A stretch of 43,989 nucleotides of DNA from Puniceicoccaceae bacterium (GCA_003331195.1 QOOZ01000010.1:1-43989), one strand, 5' to 3'. Positions 29,589 through 38,971 are shown, counted from the first letter of the stretch. The notes: generated by a model not told the origin, from the sequence alone. Made by a program: numbers and translations.

Positions 29589-30725
29589 TTACTCTTCTTT
29601 GAAACTCTCGTGGACGATCAGGCCGCCACGTGTAATTAGACAACCTTTCATAATCTCATCGTCTTCGCGGAACTGAAAGTTCTTTGCCTCGGCATCCCAA
29701 AAGTGCTCGATGAGATTATAGAAATTAGAAGCGAGCATGCATGACGCGTCTTTCGGGAAATAGCCTTCTAGATTTTCGGGGCCTATCACGCGGACGCCAT
29801 TTGCGGCAAGGACCTCTTCGCCGACTTTTGAGCCTACCACGTTACCGCCAGATTCGACGGCAAAGTCGATCACGATACTTCCAGCCTGCATTTGCGCGAG
29901 CACGTCTGCATCGAGAATAAGGGGTGCCTTGCGACCGAAGAGTTTTGCTGTCGTAATAACAACGTCAGCGCGGGCGCAGGCTTTGGCCATTTCTTGGCGC
30001 TGCGTTTCCAGTTGCTCTGGAGTGAGTTCTTGGGCGTAGCCTTGGTCGGTTTGCCCTGTGTCCCCGAGGTCGACTTTGATAAACTTTGCGCCTAGAGACC
30101 TAACCTGATCTTCGACTGCAGGGCGAGTATCGAAGGCCTCTACGCGCGCACCGAGACGTTTTGCCGTAGCGATGGCTTGCAAGCCTGCCACGCCAACGCC
30201 GATTACTAAGACGCGGGCAGGTGAGATAGTGCCAGAGGGCGTCATCATCATCGGCAGAATCGTACGCATGCGATTGGTAGCCATGATGACGGCGGCGTAG
30301 CCAGCCAAGTTAGCCTGCGAGGAGAGAGCGTCCATTTTTTGCGCGAGCGTGGTTCTCGGAATCATCTCCATACTGATCGCGGCAAGTTCGCGATTGGCTA
30401 GATCGGCGATCAGCGCGGACTCATTGAAGGGGTCGAGGAAACTAATGTGGAGTGTGCCAGGGCGCAACGCATCAATCTCCGCGGCTTGGGGCTTACGCAC
30501 ACGTGTTACGATGTCAGCGGCAGCGTATGCAGTAGCGGCATCGCTGATCAGTTTAGCACCTGCAGCCTCGTAGTCACTGTCCTTGAAGTCCGACTTCAGA
30601 CCTAGACCTTTTTCGACAATAACGTCGAGCCCAAGCTCTTTCAGCTTTTTGACCGTAGCCGGCACAATGGCGGTGCGCGTTTCGGCGGGGTGAGACTCTC
30701 GGGGTGCAAAAAGACTTTTTATCAT
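29589..30725 (-). CDS. pntA: NAD(P) transhydrogenase alpha subunit, domain I (PntAA)
   Basis: This 378-residue protein binds NAD(H) in the proton-translocating transhydrogenase. It begins IKSLFAPRESHPAETRTAIVP, has the Rossmann motif VLVIGVGVAGLQAIATAKRLGA and the nearby FDTRPAVEDQVRSLGAKF, and ends in a GCLITRGGLIVHESF strand. The length fits the short split form (PntAA), which needs separate PntAB and PntB subunits; neither is adjacent here. Alanine dehydrogenase is the main alternative but fits less well. The ATG at 30725 is taken, as an upstream TTG adds only five residues. It lies downstream of fba beyond a terminator, and upstream of hpt. Confidence 0.85.
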   Translation of the reverse strand: MIKSLFAPRESHPAETRTAIVPATVKKLKELGLDVIVEKGLGLKSDFKDSDYEAAGAKLISDAATAYAAADIVTRVRKPQAAEIDALRPGTLHISFLDPFNESALIADLANRELAAISMEMIPRTTLAQKMDALSSQANLAGYAAVIMATNRMRTILPMMMTPSGTISPARVLVIGVGVAGLQAIATAKRLGARVEAFDTRPAVEDQVRSLGAKFIKVDLGDTGQTDQGYAQELTPEQLETQRQEMAKACARADVVITTAKLFGRKAPLILDADVLAQMQAGSIVIDFAVESGGNVVGSKVGEEVLAANGVRVIGPENLEGYFPKDASCMLASNFYNLIEHFWDAEAKNFQFREDDEIMKGCLITRGGLIVHESFKEE

Positions 30726-30895
30726 AAGTTTATAGTTCAAAGAATCCTAGTAATCGCGGCAAGTTTCAAGTGAATCACCCAATGAGGAGAGAACTAAACT
30801 TCCAGCCGTAATTCTGGGAATGGGGGGTAAGGGCCGAGGGTCATTCCTCAATTGTAAGCTCCTGAAGAGGTGAAAACTTTTATCTTAATAGAAAC

Positions 30896-30930
30896 AAAAA
30901 AGCCGGAGACGCAAATGCGAATCCGGCTTT
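30896..30930 (-). terminator. Rho-independent terminator after fba
   Basis: AAAGCCGGA (30899-30907) pairs perfectly with TCCGGCTTT (30922-30930) around a 14-nt loop. On the minus strand the stem is followed by a T-run (A residues 30896-30901 on the plus strand). It lies 22 bp past the fba stop and separates fba from pntA. Confidence 0.85.
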
Positions 30931-30951
30931 GAAAATTAACATGGCTGAGTT

Positions 30952-31983
30952 TTAGACAGTGCCGCAGATTGTTTTACCAATAGAGCAGAGATCTTCGGCT
31001 GCTTGAATCAGGCGAGCAGCCATGCTCTTTTCGGCTTTTTTGAGGTAACCGCGAGGATCATAAACCTTCTTGTTGCCGACTTCGCCATCGATCTTAAGCA
31101 CTCCTTCGATGTTCTCGCAGATGTGAGTAGCGACTGGGCGAGTGAATGCATATTGTGTATCCGTATCGATATTCATCTTAACGACACCATACTCAAGTGT
31201 CTCGCGGATATCGCTAAGCTCTGAGCCAGAACCACCGTGGAATACAAGATCCATAAAGGCATCTGAACCGTGCTTATCAGTGACAGCCTGCTGCCCGTCG
31301 CGAAGAATCTTGGGCTGGAGTTTAACTGAGCCGGGCTTGTAAGCGCCATGCACGTTGCCGAAAGTCGCCGCAAAGATGAAGCGCCCGATCGGCTGAAGGG
31401 CTTCGTATACTTCGACCATATCTTCAGGCGTCGTGTAGAGCTTTTCGATGGGAAGGCCGGATGTATCGTGGCCGTCTTCCTCGCCACCTACGCAGCCAGC
31501 TTCGACCTCGAGGATGATGTCGAGCTCAGAGCACTCTTTGAGTAGTTCTTTAGAGATCTTTAAGTTCTCATCAAGTTCGACAACCGAGCCGTCGAACATG
31601 TGTGATTGGAAGAGAGGACCCTTGCCTTCAGCGATGCGCGTGCGCGACGCCTCAAGGAGTGGTTTGAGAAAGCCGTCGACCTTTTCTGGGTGGCAGTGGT
31701 CTGTATGGAGAGCGATGAGAACATCGTGCTTTTCAGCGAGAGCGTGGGTTGCTTCTGCCAATACGATGGCTCCAAAGGCTGCATCATTGACGTTCAGGCC
31801 AGATGCGAACTGGCCGCCTCCAGTGGAAACTTGGATGATGCCGTCAGATTTCGAGTCGGCAAAGGCCTTGAGCGCGGCATTAATTGTAGTGATCGAAGTC
31901 ACATTGACGGCCGGATAGGCGTAGTTGCCCTTTTGGGCGGCGTCGAGCATCGCTTCGTATTGTTTTGGTGTGGCTACTGGCAT
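30952..31983 (-). CDS. fba: Class II fructose-bisphosphate aldolase
   Basis: This 343-residue zinc aldolase cleaves fructose 1,6-bisphosphate to DHAP and glyceraldehyde 3-phosphate in glycolysis and gluconeogenesis. HTDHCHPEK holds zinc-binding histidines and the catalytic Asp. EVEAGCVGGEEDGHD is the long-type class II signature, FAATFGNVHGAYKPG holds another zinc His, and FHGGSGSELSDI binds phosphate. GVVKMNIDTDTQYAF follows. Length and motifs match the longer FbaA type. The ATG at 31983 begins MPVATPKQYE. It is monocistronic, with a strong terminator, and is divergent from uvrB. Confidence 0.95.
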   Translation of the reverse strand: MPVATPKQYEAMLDAAQKGNYAYPAVNVTSITTINAALKAFADSKSDGIIQVSTGGGQFASGLNVNDAAFGAIVLAEATHALAEKHDVLIALHTDHCHPEKVDGFLKPLLEASRTRIAEGKGPLFQSHMFDGSVVELDENLKISKELLKECSELDIILEVEAGCVGGEEDGHDTSGLPIEKLYTTPEDMVEVYEALQPIGRFIFAATFGNVHGAYKPGSVKLQPKILRDGQQAVTDKHGSDAFMDLVFHGGSGSELSDIRETLEYGVVKMNIDTDTQYAFTRPVATHICENIEGVLKIDGEVGNKKVYDPRGYLKKAEKSMAARLIQAAEDLCSIGKTICGTV

Positions 31984-32136
31984 TTTTGATTAATTTGAGT
32001 TATCTAACTTTCGATTTAAGCAAGCGCCCCAAATGAAGCGACTTGGTGAATAATTATCTAAATTGGCTAGCGATTATTTTTCAACCTTCTTATTGCACAT
32101 AGATTTTTGGGTTTCGCCTGGCATACCCTTCAAAGA

Positions 32137-32170
32137 TGTCCAATCAAAACTCGTGAGTTTTGGGCGGACA
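32137..32170. promoter_or_regulatory. Nested inverted repeat in the fba-uvrB spacer
   Basis: AAAACTC (32146-32152) and GAGTTTT (32155-32161) are perfect inverted arms with a 2-bp centre. Outside them TGTCC (32137-32141) pairs with GGACA (32166-32170). As RNA this is one long hairpin with a small internal loop; as DNA the core AAAACTCGTGAGTTTT looks like an operator. It lies 61-94 bp before the uvrB start, and could serve either gene. Confidence 0.45.
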
Positions 32171-32195
32171 TACGGGGAGGTGCCCCCGTATTTTT
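32170..32195 (+). terminator. Terminator-like hairpin in the uvrB leader
   Basis: ATACGGGG (32170-32177) pairs perfectly with CCCCGTAT (32184-32191) around a 6-nt loop, followed by five T residues (32191-32195) on the plus strand. It ends 35 bp before the uvrB start. No complete gene upstream reads rightward, so it may be an attenuator of uvrB or the end of a short leader RNA. Confidence 0.6.
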
Positions 32196-32230
32196 CGATG
32201 CATCGTCTTGCGCTTGACCGGAACTAAGCC

Positions 32231-34306
32231 TTGTCTGGCATTGTGGATTTCAAAATAAAAAGCGACTTCGCCCCCCAGGGCGACCAACCGGAAGCAATTC
32301 GGCAACTCGTCGAGTCTATTCGTGCGGGTAATCGTTGGCAGACGCTGCTCGGCGTTACCGGATCGGGTAAAACTTTTTCCATGGCCAACGTCATCCAAGA
32401 GTTGCAGCGCCCTGCGCTCATTATCTCGCATAACAAGACGCTCGCCGCGCAACTTTACTCTGAGTTCAAAGCATTCTTCCCCAACAACGCGGTCGAATAC
32501 TTTGTTAGTTACTACGATTACTATCAGCCCGAGGCTTACATCCCGCAGACCGATACTTATATCGAAAAAGACTCTTCTATCAACGAAGAGATCGAGCGAC
32601 TTCGTATCTCCGCCTCGTCTTCATTGATTAGTCGTAATGACGTCATCGTCATCGCCAGTGTGTCCTGCATCTATGGTCTCGGTTCGCCCGAAGACTTCAA
32701 GGCCATGATGATACCTCTCTCTGCTGGTCTAGAACTGTCGCGTGACGACTTCTTGGAAAATCTCGTGACGATCCTATACAACCGTAACGACATTGACTTT
32801 AAGCGCGGCACCTTTCGCGTGCGAGGCGATGTGGTGGATGTTTATCCTGCCTACATGGAGTCCGCCATTCGTGTCGAGTTCTGGGGTGACGATTTGGAAA
32901 GCATCCGAGAGTTAGATCCTCTGACAGGTGAGACAGGCGCGGCACTGGAGATGTTTGATTTATATCCGGCCACTCAATACGTGACATCCAAGGACAAGAT
33001 CGACAGTGCCATCGGCGGCATTCGAAAAGAACTCGACGAGCGCATCGCTTATTTCGAGTCGCAGAACATGTTGCTTGAGGCGCAACGCATACGCATGCGT
33101 ACTGAATACGATATTGAGCTACTCCAAGAGATGGGCTTTTGCACCGGCATCGAAAATTACTCCCGCTACCTCTCTGGCCGTAAGCCTGGCGAGCGCCCCT
33201 TCTGTTTGATTGATTTCTTCTCCAAGGACGCCCTTCTTTTTGTCGATGAGAGCCACGTCACATTGCCACAAGTTCGTGCCATGTATAACGGCGACCGCGC
33301 ACGCAAAGAGCGTCTCGTCGACTTCGGCTTCCGCTTGCCATCGGCCATGGATAACCGTCCGCAAAAAGAAGAAGAGTTTAAACAAATTACCGGGCAAACA
33401 ATTTATGTTTCCGCGACACCCGCGCAGCACGAATTTGATGTATCCGCAGTGGTTGCCGAGCAAGTCATTCGGCCGACCGGTCTCGTCGACCCCGAGATGG
33501 AGATCCGCCCGATCAATGGACAGGTGGAAGATTTTATTGGCGAAGTCCGCAAAGCCTCTGAAGCGGGCGAGCGCACCCTCGCCACCACCCTGACTAAGCG
33601 TATGTCCGAAGACCTCAGCGACTACCTGCGTGAGGCTGGGCTCAATGTGGAATACCTGCACTCTGATATTGATGCCATCGAGCGCGTGGAGATTCTCCGC
33701 CGTCTGCGCAAGGGCGACTTCGATGTACTCGTTGGGGTCAACCTTCTGCGTGAAGGCCTCGACCTTCCTGAGGTCGCACTTGTAGCCATACTCGATGCGG
33801 ATAAAGAAGGGTTCCTTCGAAGCGCTACTAGCCTAATTCAAACAGCAGGCCGTGCCGCTCGGCATGAAAAAGGACGCGTCATTCTATATGCGGATGTGGT
33901 TACTAAATCCATTCAAACCACCCTCGACACTACCAGTTACCGCCGCGAGAGGCAGCTTGCTCACAATAAGGAGCACGGCATCATTCCCGTTGGTGTGAAG
34001 CGGAGCATTGATGAGAGTCTCCAAGCCCCCGGTAGTCGCTACGATCGAAACGAAGAGGATGCATGCTTGCTTGCCGAATCTGATGACCGTGACGTGGCGG
34101 AAGTCATCGCGGAGATGGAAGAAGAAATGCTCGAAGCCGCTCGCGAACTACAGTTCGAAAAAGCCGCCCTCATTCGCGACCAAATCGAAACCCTGCAGAG
34201 CGGGAAACACGGCGGTGGTGAAAGCGGCGCGGCCAAGAGTAGACCTTTCAAAAAACGAAAGTCTAAAGCCGTCTACAACAAGAGTGGATTGCCTCGGAAA
34301 AGGTAG
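32231..34306 (+). CDS. uvrB: Excinuclease ABC subunit B (UvrB), TTG start
   Basis: This 691-residue helicase-fold damage-verification subunit works between UvrA and UvrC in nucleotide excision repair. [11 protein letters not shown], Walker A GVTGSGKT (about 41-48), the beta-hairpin sequence [26 protein letters not shown] (Walker B), [27 protein letters not shown] and QTAGRAAR all match. A UVR domain for UvrC binding ends the protein ([20 protein letters not shown]), before a basic tail. A TAA lies two codons before the proposed start, so initiation must be at TTG 32231 (with GGA 9 bp upstream) or at a GTG four codons on; no ATG is available. uvrA and uvrC are not nearby. Confidence 0.97.
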   Translation: MSGIVDFKIKSDFAPQGDQPEAIRQLVESIRAGNRWQTLLGVTGSGKTFSMANVIQELQRPALIISHNKTLAAQLYSEFKAFFPNNAVEYFVSYYDYYQPEAYIPQTDTYIEKDSSINEEIERLRISASSSLISRNDVIVIASVSCIYGLGSPEDFKAMMIPLSAGLELSRDDFLENLVTILYNRNDIDFKRGTFRVRGDVVDVYPAYMESAIRVEFWGDDLESIRELDPLTGETGAALEMFDLYPATQYVTSKDKIDSAIGGIRKELDERIAYFESQNMLLEAQRIRMRTEYDIELLQEMGFCTGIENYSRYLSGRKPGERPFCLIDFFSKDALLFVDESHVTLPQVRAMYNGDRARKERLVDFGFRLPSAMDNRPQKEEEFKQITGQTIYVSATPAQHEFDVSAVVAEQVIRPTGLVDPEMEIRPINGQVEDFIGEVRKASEAGERTLATTLTKRMSEDLSDYLREAGLNVEYLHSDIDAIERVEILRRLRKGDFDVLVGVNLLREGLDLPEVALVAILDADKEGFLRSATSLIQTAGRAARHEKGRVILYADVVTKSIQTTLDTTSYRRERQLAHNKEHGIIPVGVKRSIDESLQAPGSRYDRNEEDACLLAESDDRDVAEVIAEMEEEMLEAARELQFEKAALIRDQIETLQSGKHGGGESGAAKSRPFKKRKSKAVYNKSGLPRKR

Positions 34307-34365
34307 TGCAGGTTTCTTTGATCGTATTGGATTAGCAAGCGGAGCAACTTCCGCAGCCTAGTTTA

Positions 34366-34950
34366 TTACGACATATTCTCGTGGTCTTCCTTAGACTCTC
34401 CTTCGATGATGTAGACCTCTGGGAAATTTGAATTATGGTTTTTGTCTTCCATCCCGTAGCCAGCAAACCACTCGGAGCCGGTATATTCGAAGCCGGTGTA
34501 ATCGGGCGTGTAGATGGATGCCTCGTGGTTGCGATGAATCAGGACAGCGCTTTTGACCACACTGGCTCCGTTCTCGAGCGCGTAAGCGTGCAGATTTTTC
34601 AAAGTGGCCCCGCTATCGCAGATGTCGTCGATCAGCAAGACGTGACGCCCTTTCATCTCCGCGGGTTCGACCACGAGACGAAAGTCATCACTTTGGGTAT
34701 TATTTTCGGACGAATAGCTCATCGCTCTGCAGAATGAGGGCTCAACGGTATAGGGTATTTCTTTGAGTAAGTCGGAGAAAAAGAAAACGCCCCCTCGTAG
34801 AACGCAGATAGCGAGCACTTGTTGCCCATCATTTTTGTGAGTATCTTTGACCCAGTGCCGCATTTCACCGGCCATTTTATAGACAGAATAGGCAATGTCT
34901 TCTTTTGAATAGATGAGCTTAAAGTTTTCCGGTATTTGGCGAATAATCAT
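34366..34950 (-). CDS. Phosphoribosyltransferase family protein (HPRT-like, second copy)
   Basis: This 194-residue type I phosphoribosyltransferase has VLAICVLRGGVFFFSDLL, the PRPP motif HVLLIDDICDSGATL with an intact acidic pair, and GSEWFAGYGMEDKNHN near the end, which fits base recognition in HPRT-like enzymes. It differs clearly from the enzyme at 28949-29527, whose PRPP loop is DNILDSGRT. The window therefore encodes two separate purine or xanthine salvage enzymes. Which base each uses cannot be told here. It is monocistronic, ends tail to tail with uvrB (59-bp gap) and is divergent from the DUF2237 gene. Confidence 0.8.
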   Translation of the reverse strand: MIIRQIPENFKLIYSKEDIAYSVYKMAGEMRHWVKDTHKNDGQQVLAICVLRGGVFFFSDLLKEIPYTVEPSFCRAMSYSSENNTQSDDFRLVVEPAEMKGRHVLLIDDICDSGATLKNLHAYALENGASVVKSAVLIHRNHEASIYTPDYTGFEYTGSEWFAGYGMEDKNHNSNFPEVYIIEGESKEDHENMS

Positions 34951-35104
34951 GATGTATACAGTCTCGTGGGGGGTTTTCGGATATGTCTATCTTTTATGGA
35001 CTTGTGAGGGGAAAAGTTCTGCTGCCTAGTTTGCCTAACGCTTAGCCGCTTGCCTTATGATTCAGTTCGGTTATCCACTAAACTCAACAAAATTAAAAAT
35101 TGTT

Positions 35105-35461
35105 ATGGCGCGAAACATATTAGGTACCGAATTGATCGAATGTAGCATCGACCCTATGACAGGCTTTTACCGTAATGGTAAATGCGATACTTGTGGCGAC
35201 GATGCGGGTCAGCACTCTATATGTGCGCAAATGACGGAGTCCTTTCTCGAATTCAGCGCATCACGCGGGAACGACCTCATGACGCCGATGCCAGATTACA
35301 AGTTCCCGGGGCTTAAAGCTGGCGACTTTTGGTGCGTTTGCCTTGGCCGCTGGATTGAGGCCCACGAAGCTGGCGTGGCGCCCAAGATCAAGCTCGAGGC
35401 AACGCATGCTTCGGTGTCGGAGTTTGTAGATATGGAAACCCTTAAAGACTTTGCAGTTTGA
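35105..35461 (+). CDS. DUF2237 family protein
   Basis: This 118-residue protein carries the DUF2237 pattern throughout: NILGTELIECSIDPMTGFYRNGKC near the start, HSICAQMTESFLEFSASRGNDL in the middle, then FPGLKAGDFWCVCLGRWIEA and the APKIKLEATHASVSEF end. The conserved cysteines of these proteins are kept (CDTCG, SICAQM, WCVCL). The biochemical role is not known. The frame is open back to 35057, but ATG 35105 (MARNILGTEL) matches the family start. No partner gene is apparent; it lies between a phosphoribosyltransferase gene and recA. Confidence 0.88.
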   Translation: MARNILGTELIECSIDPMTGFYRNGKCDTCGDDAGQHSICAQMTESFLEFSASRGNDLMTPMPDYKFPGLKAGDFWCVCLGRWIEAHEAGVAPKIKLEATHASVSEFVDMETLKDFAV

Positions 35462-35560
35462 GTGAAATACTCTGCAATTCATTCATCCTCTGACACGATT
35501 GCGAGAGCCGAACTTTCGATGCTTGGGCGGCAATTACACGGAGTTCCGCCAGTGTGTTAC

Positions 35561-36643
35561 TTATTTTGCCGGGTCGGGTGTCTCTTCCTGACTCTCGCCA
35601 GTTAGCGATTCGCCCGCTTTTGGGTGGACCATTTCCATGATCAGTGCGGTCAATTCATTCGCTAGCTCGGGAGTGTCCTTGATATGTTGCTTGGCGGCCT
35701 CGCGGCCTTGGCCGATCATCTCCCCTTTGTAGGAAATCCATGAGCCCTTCTTTTCGAGGATCTTATGCTCGACTCCTAAATCGACGAGTGAGCCTGAGTG
35801 GGATATTCCCTCGCTATACATGATGTCGAACTCGCTCTCGGTGAAGGGAGGCGCGACTTTGTTTTTCACGATCTTAATCCGGGTGCGGTTGCCCACGACC
35901 TTGCCATTGCTCTCTTTGATCTGACCGATACGTCGGATGTCCATACGCACGGAGGAGAAGAATTTGAGGGCGCGACCGCCGGGCTGTGTTTCGGGGCTGC
36001 CGAACATAACGCCGATTTTTTCGCGGATTTGGTTAGTAAAGAGGACAACGCACTGTGACTTGCTGATGGCACCCGTGAGACGACGCATGGCCTGACTCAT
36101 CATGCGGGCTTGCAGTCCGACGGTAGTGTCGCCCATTTGGCCGTCGAGCTCGTTCTTAGAGACGAGGGCGGCGACGGAGTCGACCACGATCAGGTCGACG
36201 GCTCCGGAACGGATGAGGGTTTCGGTGATGTTGAGTGCGTCCTCGCCGCTTTCGGGTTGCGAGACCATAAGGTTGTCGAGATCGACGCCGACCGTCTTAG
36301 CATAGCGGGGATCAAGCGAGTGTTCGACGTCGATGAAGACGGCGTTGCCACCTTCTTTTTGAGCCTGAGCTATCGCGCTCAGGCAGAAAGTTGTCTTGCC
36401 AGAGCTTTCGGGGCCATAGATTTCGCAGATACGACCGCGGGGTAGGCCGCCGATGCCGAGCGCGAGGTCAATTGCGATGGAACCGGTGGAGATGACATCG
36501 ATCTCCATTTTAGTCGCTTCACCGAGCCGCATGAGCGCGCCGGGGCCGAATTGCTTGTTGATGCCAGAAATGGCGAGATCGAGGTTCTTGCGATCACCTT
36601 CTGGAGTGCGGGTAGTCTTTTGGATTTGCGTTTTAACGGCCAT
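35561..36643 (-). CDS. recA: Recombinase RecA
   Basis: This 360-residue protein forms filaments on single-stranded DNA for homologous recombination and, where LexA exists, SOS induction. Walker A is GPESSGKTT (about 77-85). [13 protein letters not shown] follows, then [28 protein letters not shown] (loop 2 region) and the C-terminal KNKVAPPF domain start. The tail is acidic, as usual. The frame is open to 36679, but the ATG at 36643 (MAVKTQIQ) fits the family. No recX or cinA follows; the gene is convergent with the DUF2237 gene. A 7-bp inverted repeat lies 68-99 bp upstream of the start. Confidence 0.97.
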   Translation of the reverse strand: MAVKTQIQKTTRTPEGDRKNLDLAISGINKQFGPGALMRLGEATKMEIDVISTGSIAIDLALGIGGLPRGRICEIYGPESSGKTTFCLSAIAQAQKEGGNAVFIDVEHSLDPRYAKTVGVDLDNLMVSQPESGEDALNITETLIRSGAVDLIVVDSVAALVSKNELDGQMGDTTVGLQARMMSQAMRRLTGAISKSQCVVLFTNQIREKIGVMFGSPETQPGGRALKFFSSVRMDIRRIGQIKESNGKVVGNRTRIKIVKNKVAPPFTESEFDIMYSEGISHSGSLVDLGVEHKILEKKGSWISYKGEMIGQGREAAKQHIKDTPELANELTALIMEMVHPKAGESLTGESQEETPDPAK

Positions 36644-36973
36644 AATAGTGTTCTTTTGATTAAATTTCTGTAATTGCAAGCTACATTGGAAGGCGAATCG
36701 CAGATGGCAAGACTAAATGATAATTTGTTCACTACTTTAGTCGATTGCATCATCTCGCATGAAATGAACGTTTTCTTCCTAGTGCGCATCAGGTGGGTGC
36801 GTGTTCAGCTTACGGAAAAGGGTTTGTCAGAGTTGGCCCTTTAAGCGTTTGCGAATACGTGGCGAAGTGGGGCAACCTAGATTTAAAGGGCATGGAGGTC
36901 TGAGCCTATGTTCTGCAGGGCTTGCGTTCTCTCAATTCTCAATAATACATGAGTAGAGTATTTAATTTATAAA
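36644..36973. other. 330-bp gene-free spacer between recA and a membrane-protein gene
   Basis: No convincing reading frame or RNA gene is seen. The recA side holds GACTAAA (36711-36717) and TTTAGTC (36736-36742), inverted arms 18 bp apart that could be a regulatory site. The other end is AT-rich just before the membrane-protein ATG (TAGAGT, then a TTTAAT/TATAAA stretch), suggesting a promoter, though no strong -35 box was found. Confidence 0.4.
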
Positions 36974-37399
36974 ATGAACAATTCACAACAAATCGACGCC
37001 GATCGTCGTGCCTCCACTGCCCTCGGACTCCGCTATGGGCGTATTGTAGGTTATGTGCTTGCCTCATTGCTGCTCATCCTAGGTTTATCGGCTTTGTTTA
37101 AGGGAGCGGGTGTCTTTGAAACCTTTAAGGGCTTTTACTTTATCGCCTATGCCATCGTATTGAGCCTACCATTCGCACGCTTGTCGGATAAGTCCTGGCG
37201 CTGGGGTTTTGGGCTGCTTGTTGGGCTTTCAGCTCTGTTTGTTTTTGTGATGGTGGTTGTAGTGATATTTGCCTATATGGCTTCGGATGCCCGGGGTGAG
37301 CGACTTGGGGTACCTGGCTTTGAAGGAACCTTAATCTTCCTCGCGCTGTTGCAAGTCCCCGTCGTGCTTTTTCAGCGTAAACCTGACATGCTGGACTGA
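36974..37399 (+). CDS. Hypothetical four-helix membrane protein
   Basis: This 141-residue protein was not recognised. A hydrophilic N-terminus (MNNSQQIDADRRAS) is followed by four hydrophobic segments: near residues 26-43, 54-68, 78-103 and 115-130. A short basic/acidic tail (FQRKPDMLD) ends it. The helices have no obvious charged or catalytic residues, so a structural or small sensor role is as likely as transport. It lies 42 bp before the HAD phosphatase on the same strand and may share a transcript with it. Confidence 0.6.
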   Translation: MNNSQQIDADRRASTALGLRYGRIVGYVLASLLLILGLSALFKGAGVFETFKGFYFIAYAIVLSLPFARLSDKSWRWGFGLLVGLSALFVFVMVVVVIFAYMASDARGERLGVPGFEGTLIFLALLQVPVVLFQRKPDMLD

Positions 37400-37441
37400 T
37401 GATTTTACAGCATGTTATAACAATTCATTTCACCCATTAAA

Positions 37442-38083
37442 ATGCCCTACAAGCACGCAATCTGGGATTGGAACGGAACATTACTCAACGACACGTGGCT
37501 GTGTGTTGAAGTGCTCAATGGCTTGCTCGCTCGGCGTGGCCGCGCACCTATTACGACGAATGATTACCGAGAGAATTTTGGTTTTCCAGTCATACACTTT
37601 TATGAATACCTTGGCTTTGATGCCGATGCGGATACTTTCGAGCAAATAAGCCGTGAGTTTATCGGCGACTACGAGAAGCGTTGGTTTGACGAGTGTATCT
37701 TGTATCCGGACGCGCATGAAGTGCTGAGTGCCATGACCCAGCTAGGCATGACGCATTCGGTGCTTTCTGCGGCCAAGCAAGATGCCCTGGAATCCGGCAT
37801 CCAGCACTATGGTATCCACGAATATTTTATGGGCATAGTCGGCGCCAAAAATATTTATGCCGAGGGTAAAGTCGCCCAGGGCAAGCAGTGGATCAAGCAG
37901 CTTCCGTGGAAGCCAGAGGAGGTCGTGATGATTGGCGATACCCTACACGACCTCGAAGTGGCTGAGGCAATTGGCGCGAACTGCATTTTGCTCGCGCACG
38001 GGCACCACACGCCAGAACGGCTTGCGGCTTCGGGTAAGCGAGTTGTCCACTCATTGGGAGAGCTGGTGGAGGTAGTGCGGTAA
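37442..38083 (+). CDS. HAD-superfamily hydrolase (phosphoglycolate phosphatase-like)
   Basis: This 213-residue HAD enzyme has motif I AIWDWNGTLLND, where the usual DxD is DxN; Asp9 is the likely nucleophile. A C1-type helical cap (about 20-80) follows. SVLSAAKQD is motif II, and MIGDTLHDLEVAEAIG holds the final acids, with the Lys of motif III near GKVAQGK. WDWNGT is seen in some phosphatase relatives, so activity is still plausible. Phosphoglycolate or another small phosphate is a family guess. It is convergent with the DapF-like gene across a 30-bp gap. Confidence 0.78.
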   Translation: MPYKHAIWDWNGTLLNDTWLCVEVLNGLLARRGRAPITTNDYRENFGFPVIHFYEYLGFDADADTFEQISREFIGDYEKRWFDECILYPDAHEVLSAMTQLGMTHSVLSAAKQDALESGIQHYGIHEYFMGIVGAKNIYAEGKVAQGKQWIKQLPWKPEEVVMIGDTLHDLEVAEAIGANCILLAHGHHTPERLAASGKRVVHSLGELVEVVR

Positions 38084-38113
38084 CTAGGGCACCTAATAGC
38101 GAGTCCTTTCATT

Positions 38114-38971
38114 TCACCCTTCGACCCTAAAGCCGAACGCTTCCTCGTCGAAGTTCATACTCGCTACGCGGGTTGCAGGACCAGTCATGCGGATAGCATA
38201 ACCGTCGTCGATGTGGATGTCGATCTTGCCGCCGGGCATATGCACGGTAATGTCGCGATCGCAGAGACCGATGCGGTGCGCCACGGCGGCGGCCGCGCTG
38301 CTGCTAGAACCGGACGCGAGGGTGTAGCCAGCGCCTCGCTCCCAGATCTCGATCTGGATGTTACTGCGGTCGATAACTTTGAGGAACTGCACATTGGTGC
38401 GATTGGGGAAGGATGCGTGCACTTCTATCAAAGCGCCATCTTCGTGTGCTTGCTTGGCGGAGATTTCGTCTTGCACCAGCACGCAATGCGGGTTGCCGAT
38501 GTCGGCGATATAGACGGTCTGTGTCTTGCCGTTAAAGGTCAGCGACTGGCCGATCTTGGGATCGTTTTGTCCGGTGCCATCGGCTGGAGTAGGAGCTATG
38601 CCGAACTGGACTTCCCCCATGTCCACCGTAATCGATTCCGCGCCGTCGGCGATCTGGCAAGTGACTACGCCGCCGAGTGTATCGACAGTGAAGGAGTCGT
38701 TTTTTACTGCGCCCGTGTCGTAGAGGTAGCGGGCAAAAATGCGTAGACCATTCCCGCTCTTTTCCGCTTCGCTGCCATCTGGGTTCATGATGCGCAGACC
38801 GAAGTCAGCTTTGTCTGTTTGGAGCGGGCCATAGAGGATGCCGTCCGAGCCAAGGCCAAAATTGCGGTGACAGATGCGAACGATGGCTTCCTCTGCCGGG
38901 AGCTCGCTAGCGTCTTTAGGATCAAGGACGAGGTAGTCGTTACCGAGTGCGTGGTATTTCAAATAATTCAT
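38114..38971 (-). CDS. dapF: Diaminopimelate epimerase-like protein with Ser in place of both catalytic Cys
   Basis: This 285-residue protein matches DapF in length and order: LKYHALGNDYLVLD at the start, FGLGSDGILYGP, a mid SEAEKSGNGLRIFARYL, PHCVLVQDE and a late WERGAGYTLASGSSSSAAAA. DapF converts LL- to meso-diaminopimelate using two cysteines, one in each half (CGN and ACG). Here they are Ser72 and Ser220. The DNA codons AGC and TCC are clear, so this is not a misreading. GSSSSAAAA replaces the usual GTGACAAAV. A divergent epimerase subgroup that uses other residues, or a different isomerase, is possible. If no other DapF exists in the genome, it must still serve cell-wall and lysine synthesis. 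Confidence 0.75.
   Translation of the reverse strand: MNYLKYHALGNDYLVLDPKDASELPAEEAIVRICHRNFGLGSDGILYGPLQTDKADFGLRIMNPDGSEAEKSGNGLRIFARYLYDTGAVKNDSFTVDTLGGVVTCQIADGAESITVDMGEVQFGIAPTPADGTGQNDPKIGQSLTFNGKTQTVYIADIGNPHCVLVQDEISAKQAHEDGALIEVHASFPNRTNVQFLKVIDRSNIQIEIWERGAGYTLASGSSSSAAAAVAHRIGLCDRDITVHMPGGKIDIHIDDGYAIRMTGPATRVASMNFDEEAFGFRVEG

Noticed and set aside
32146..32161. LexA (SOS) box before uvrB
   Set aside because: The palindrome AAAACTCGTGAGTTTT is real, but no matching site was seen before recA or the Y-family polymerase gene, and it does not fit a LexA motif I can support. It is kept only as an unassigned inverted repeat.
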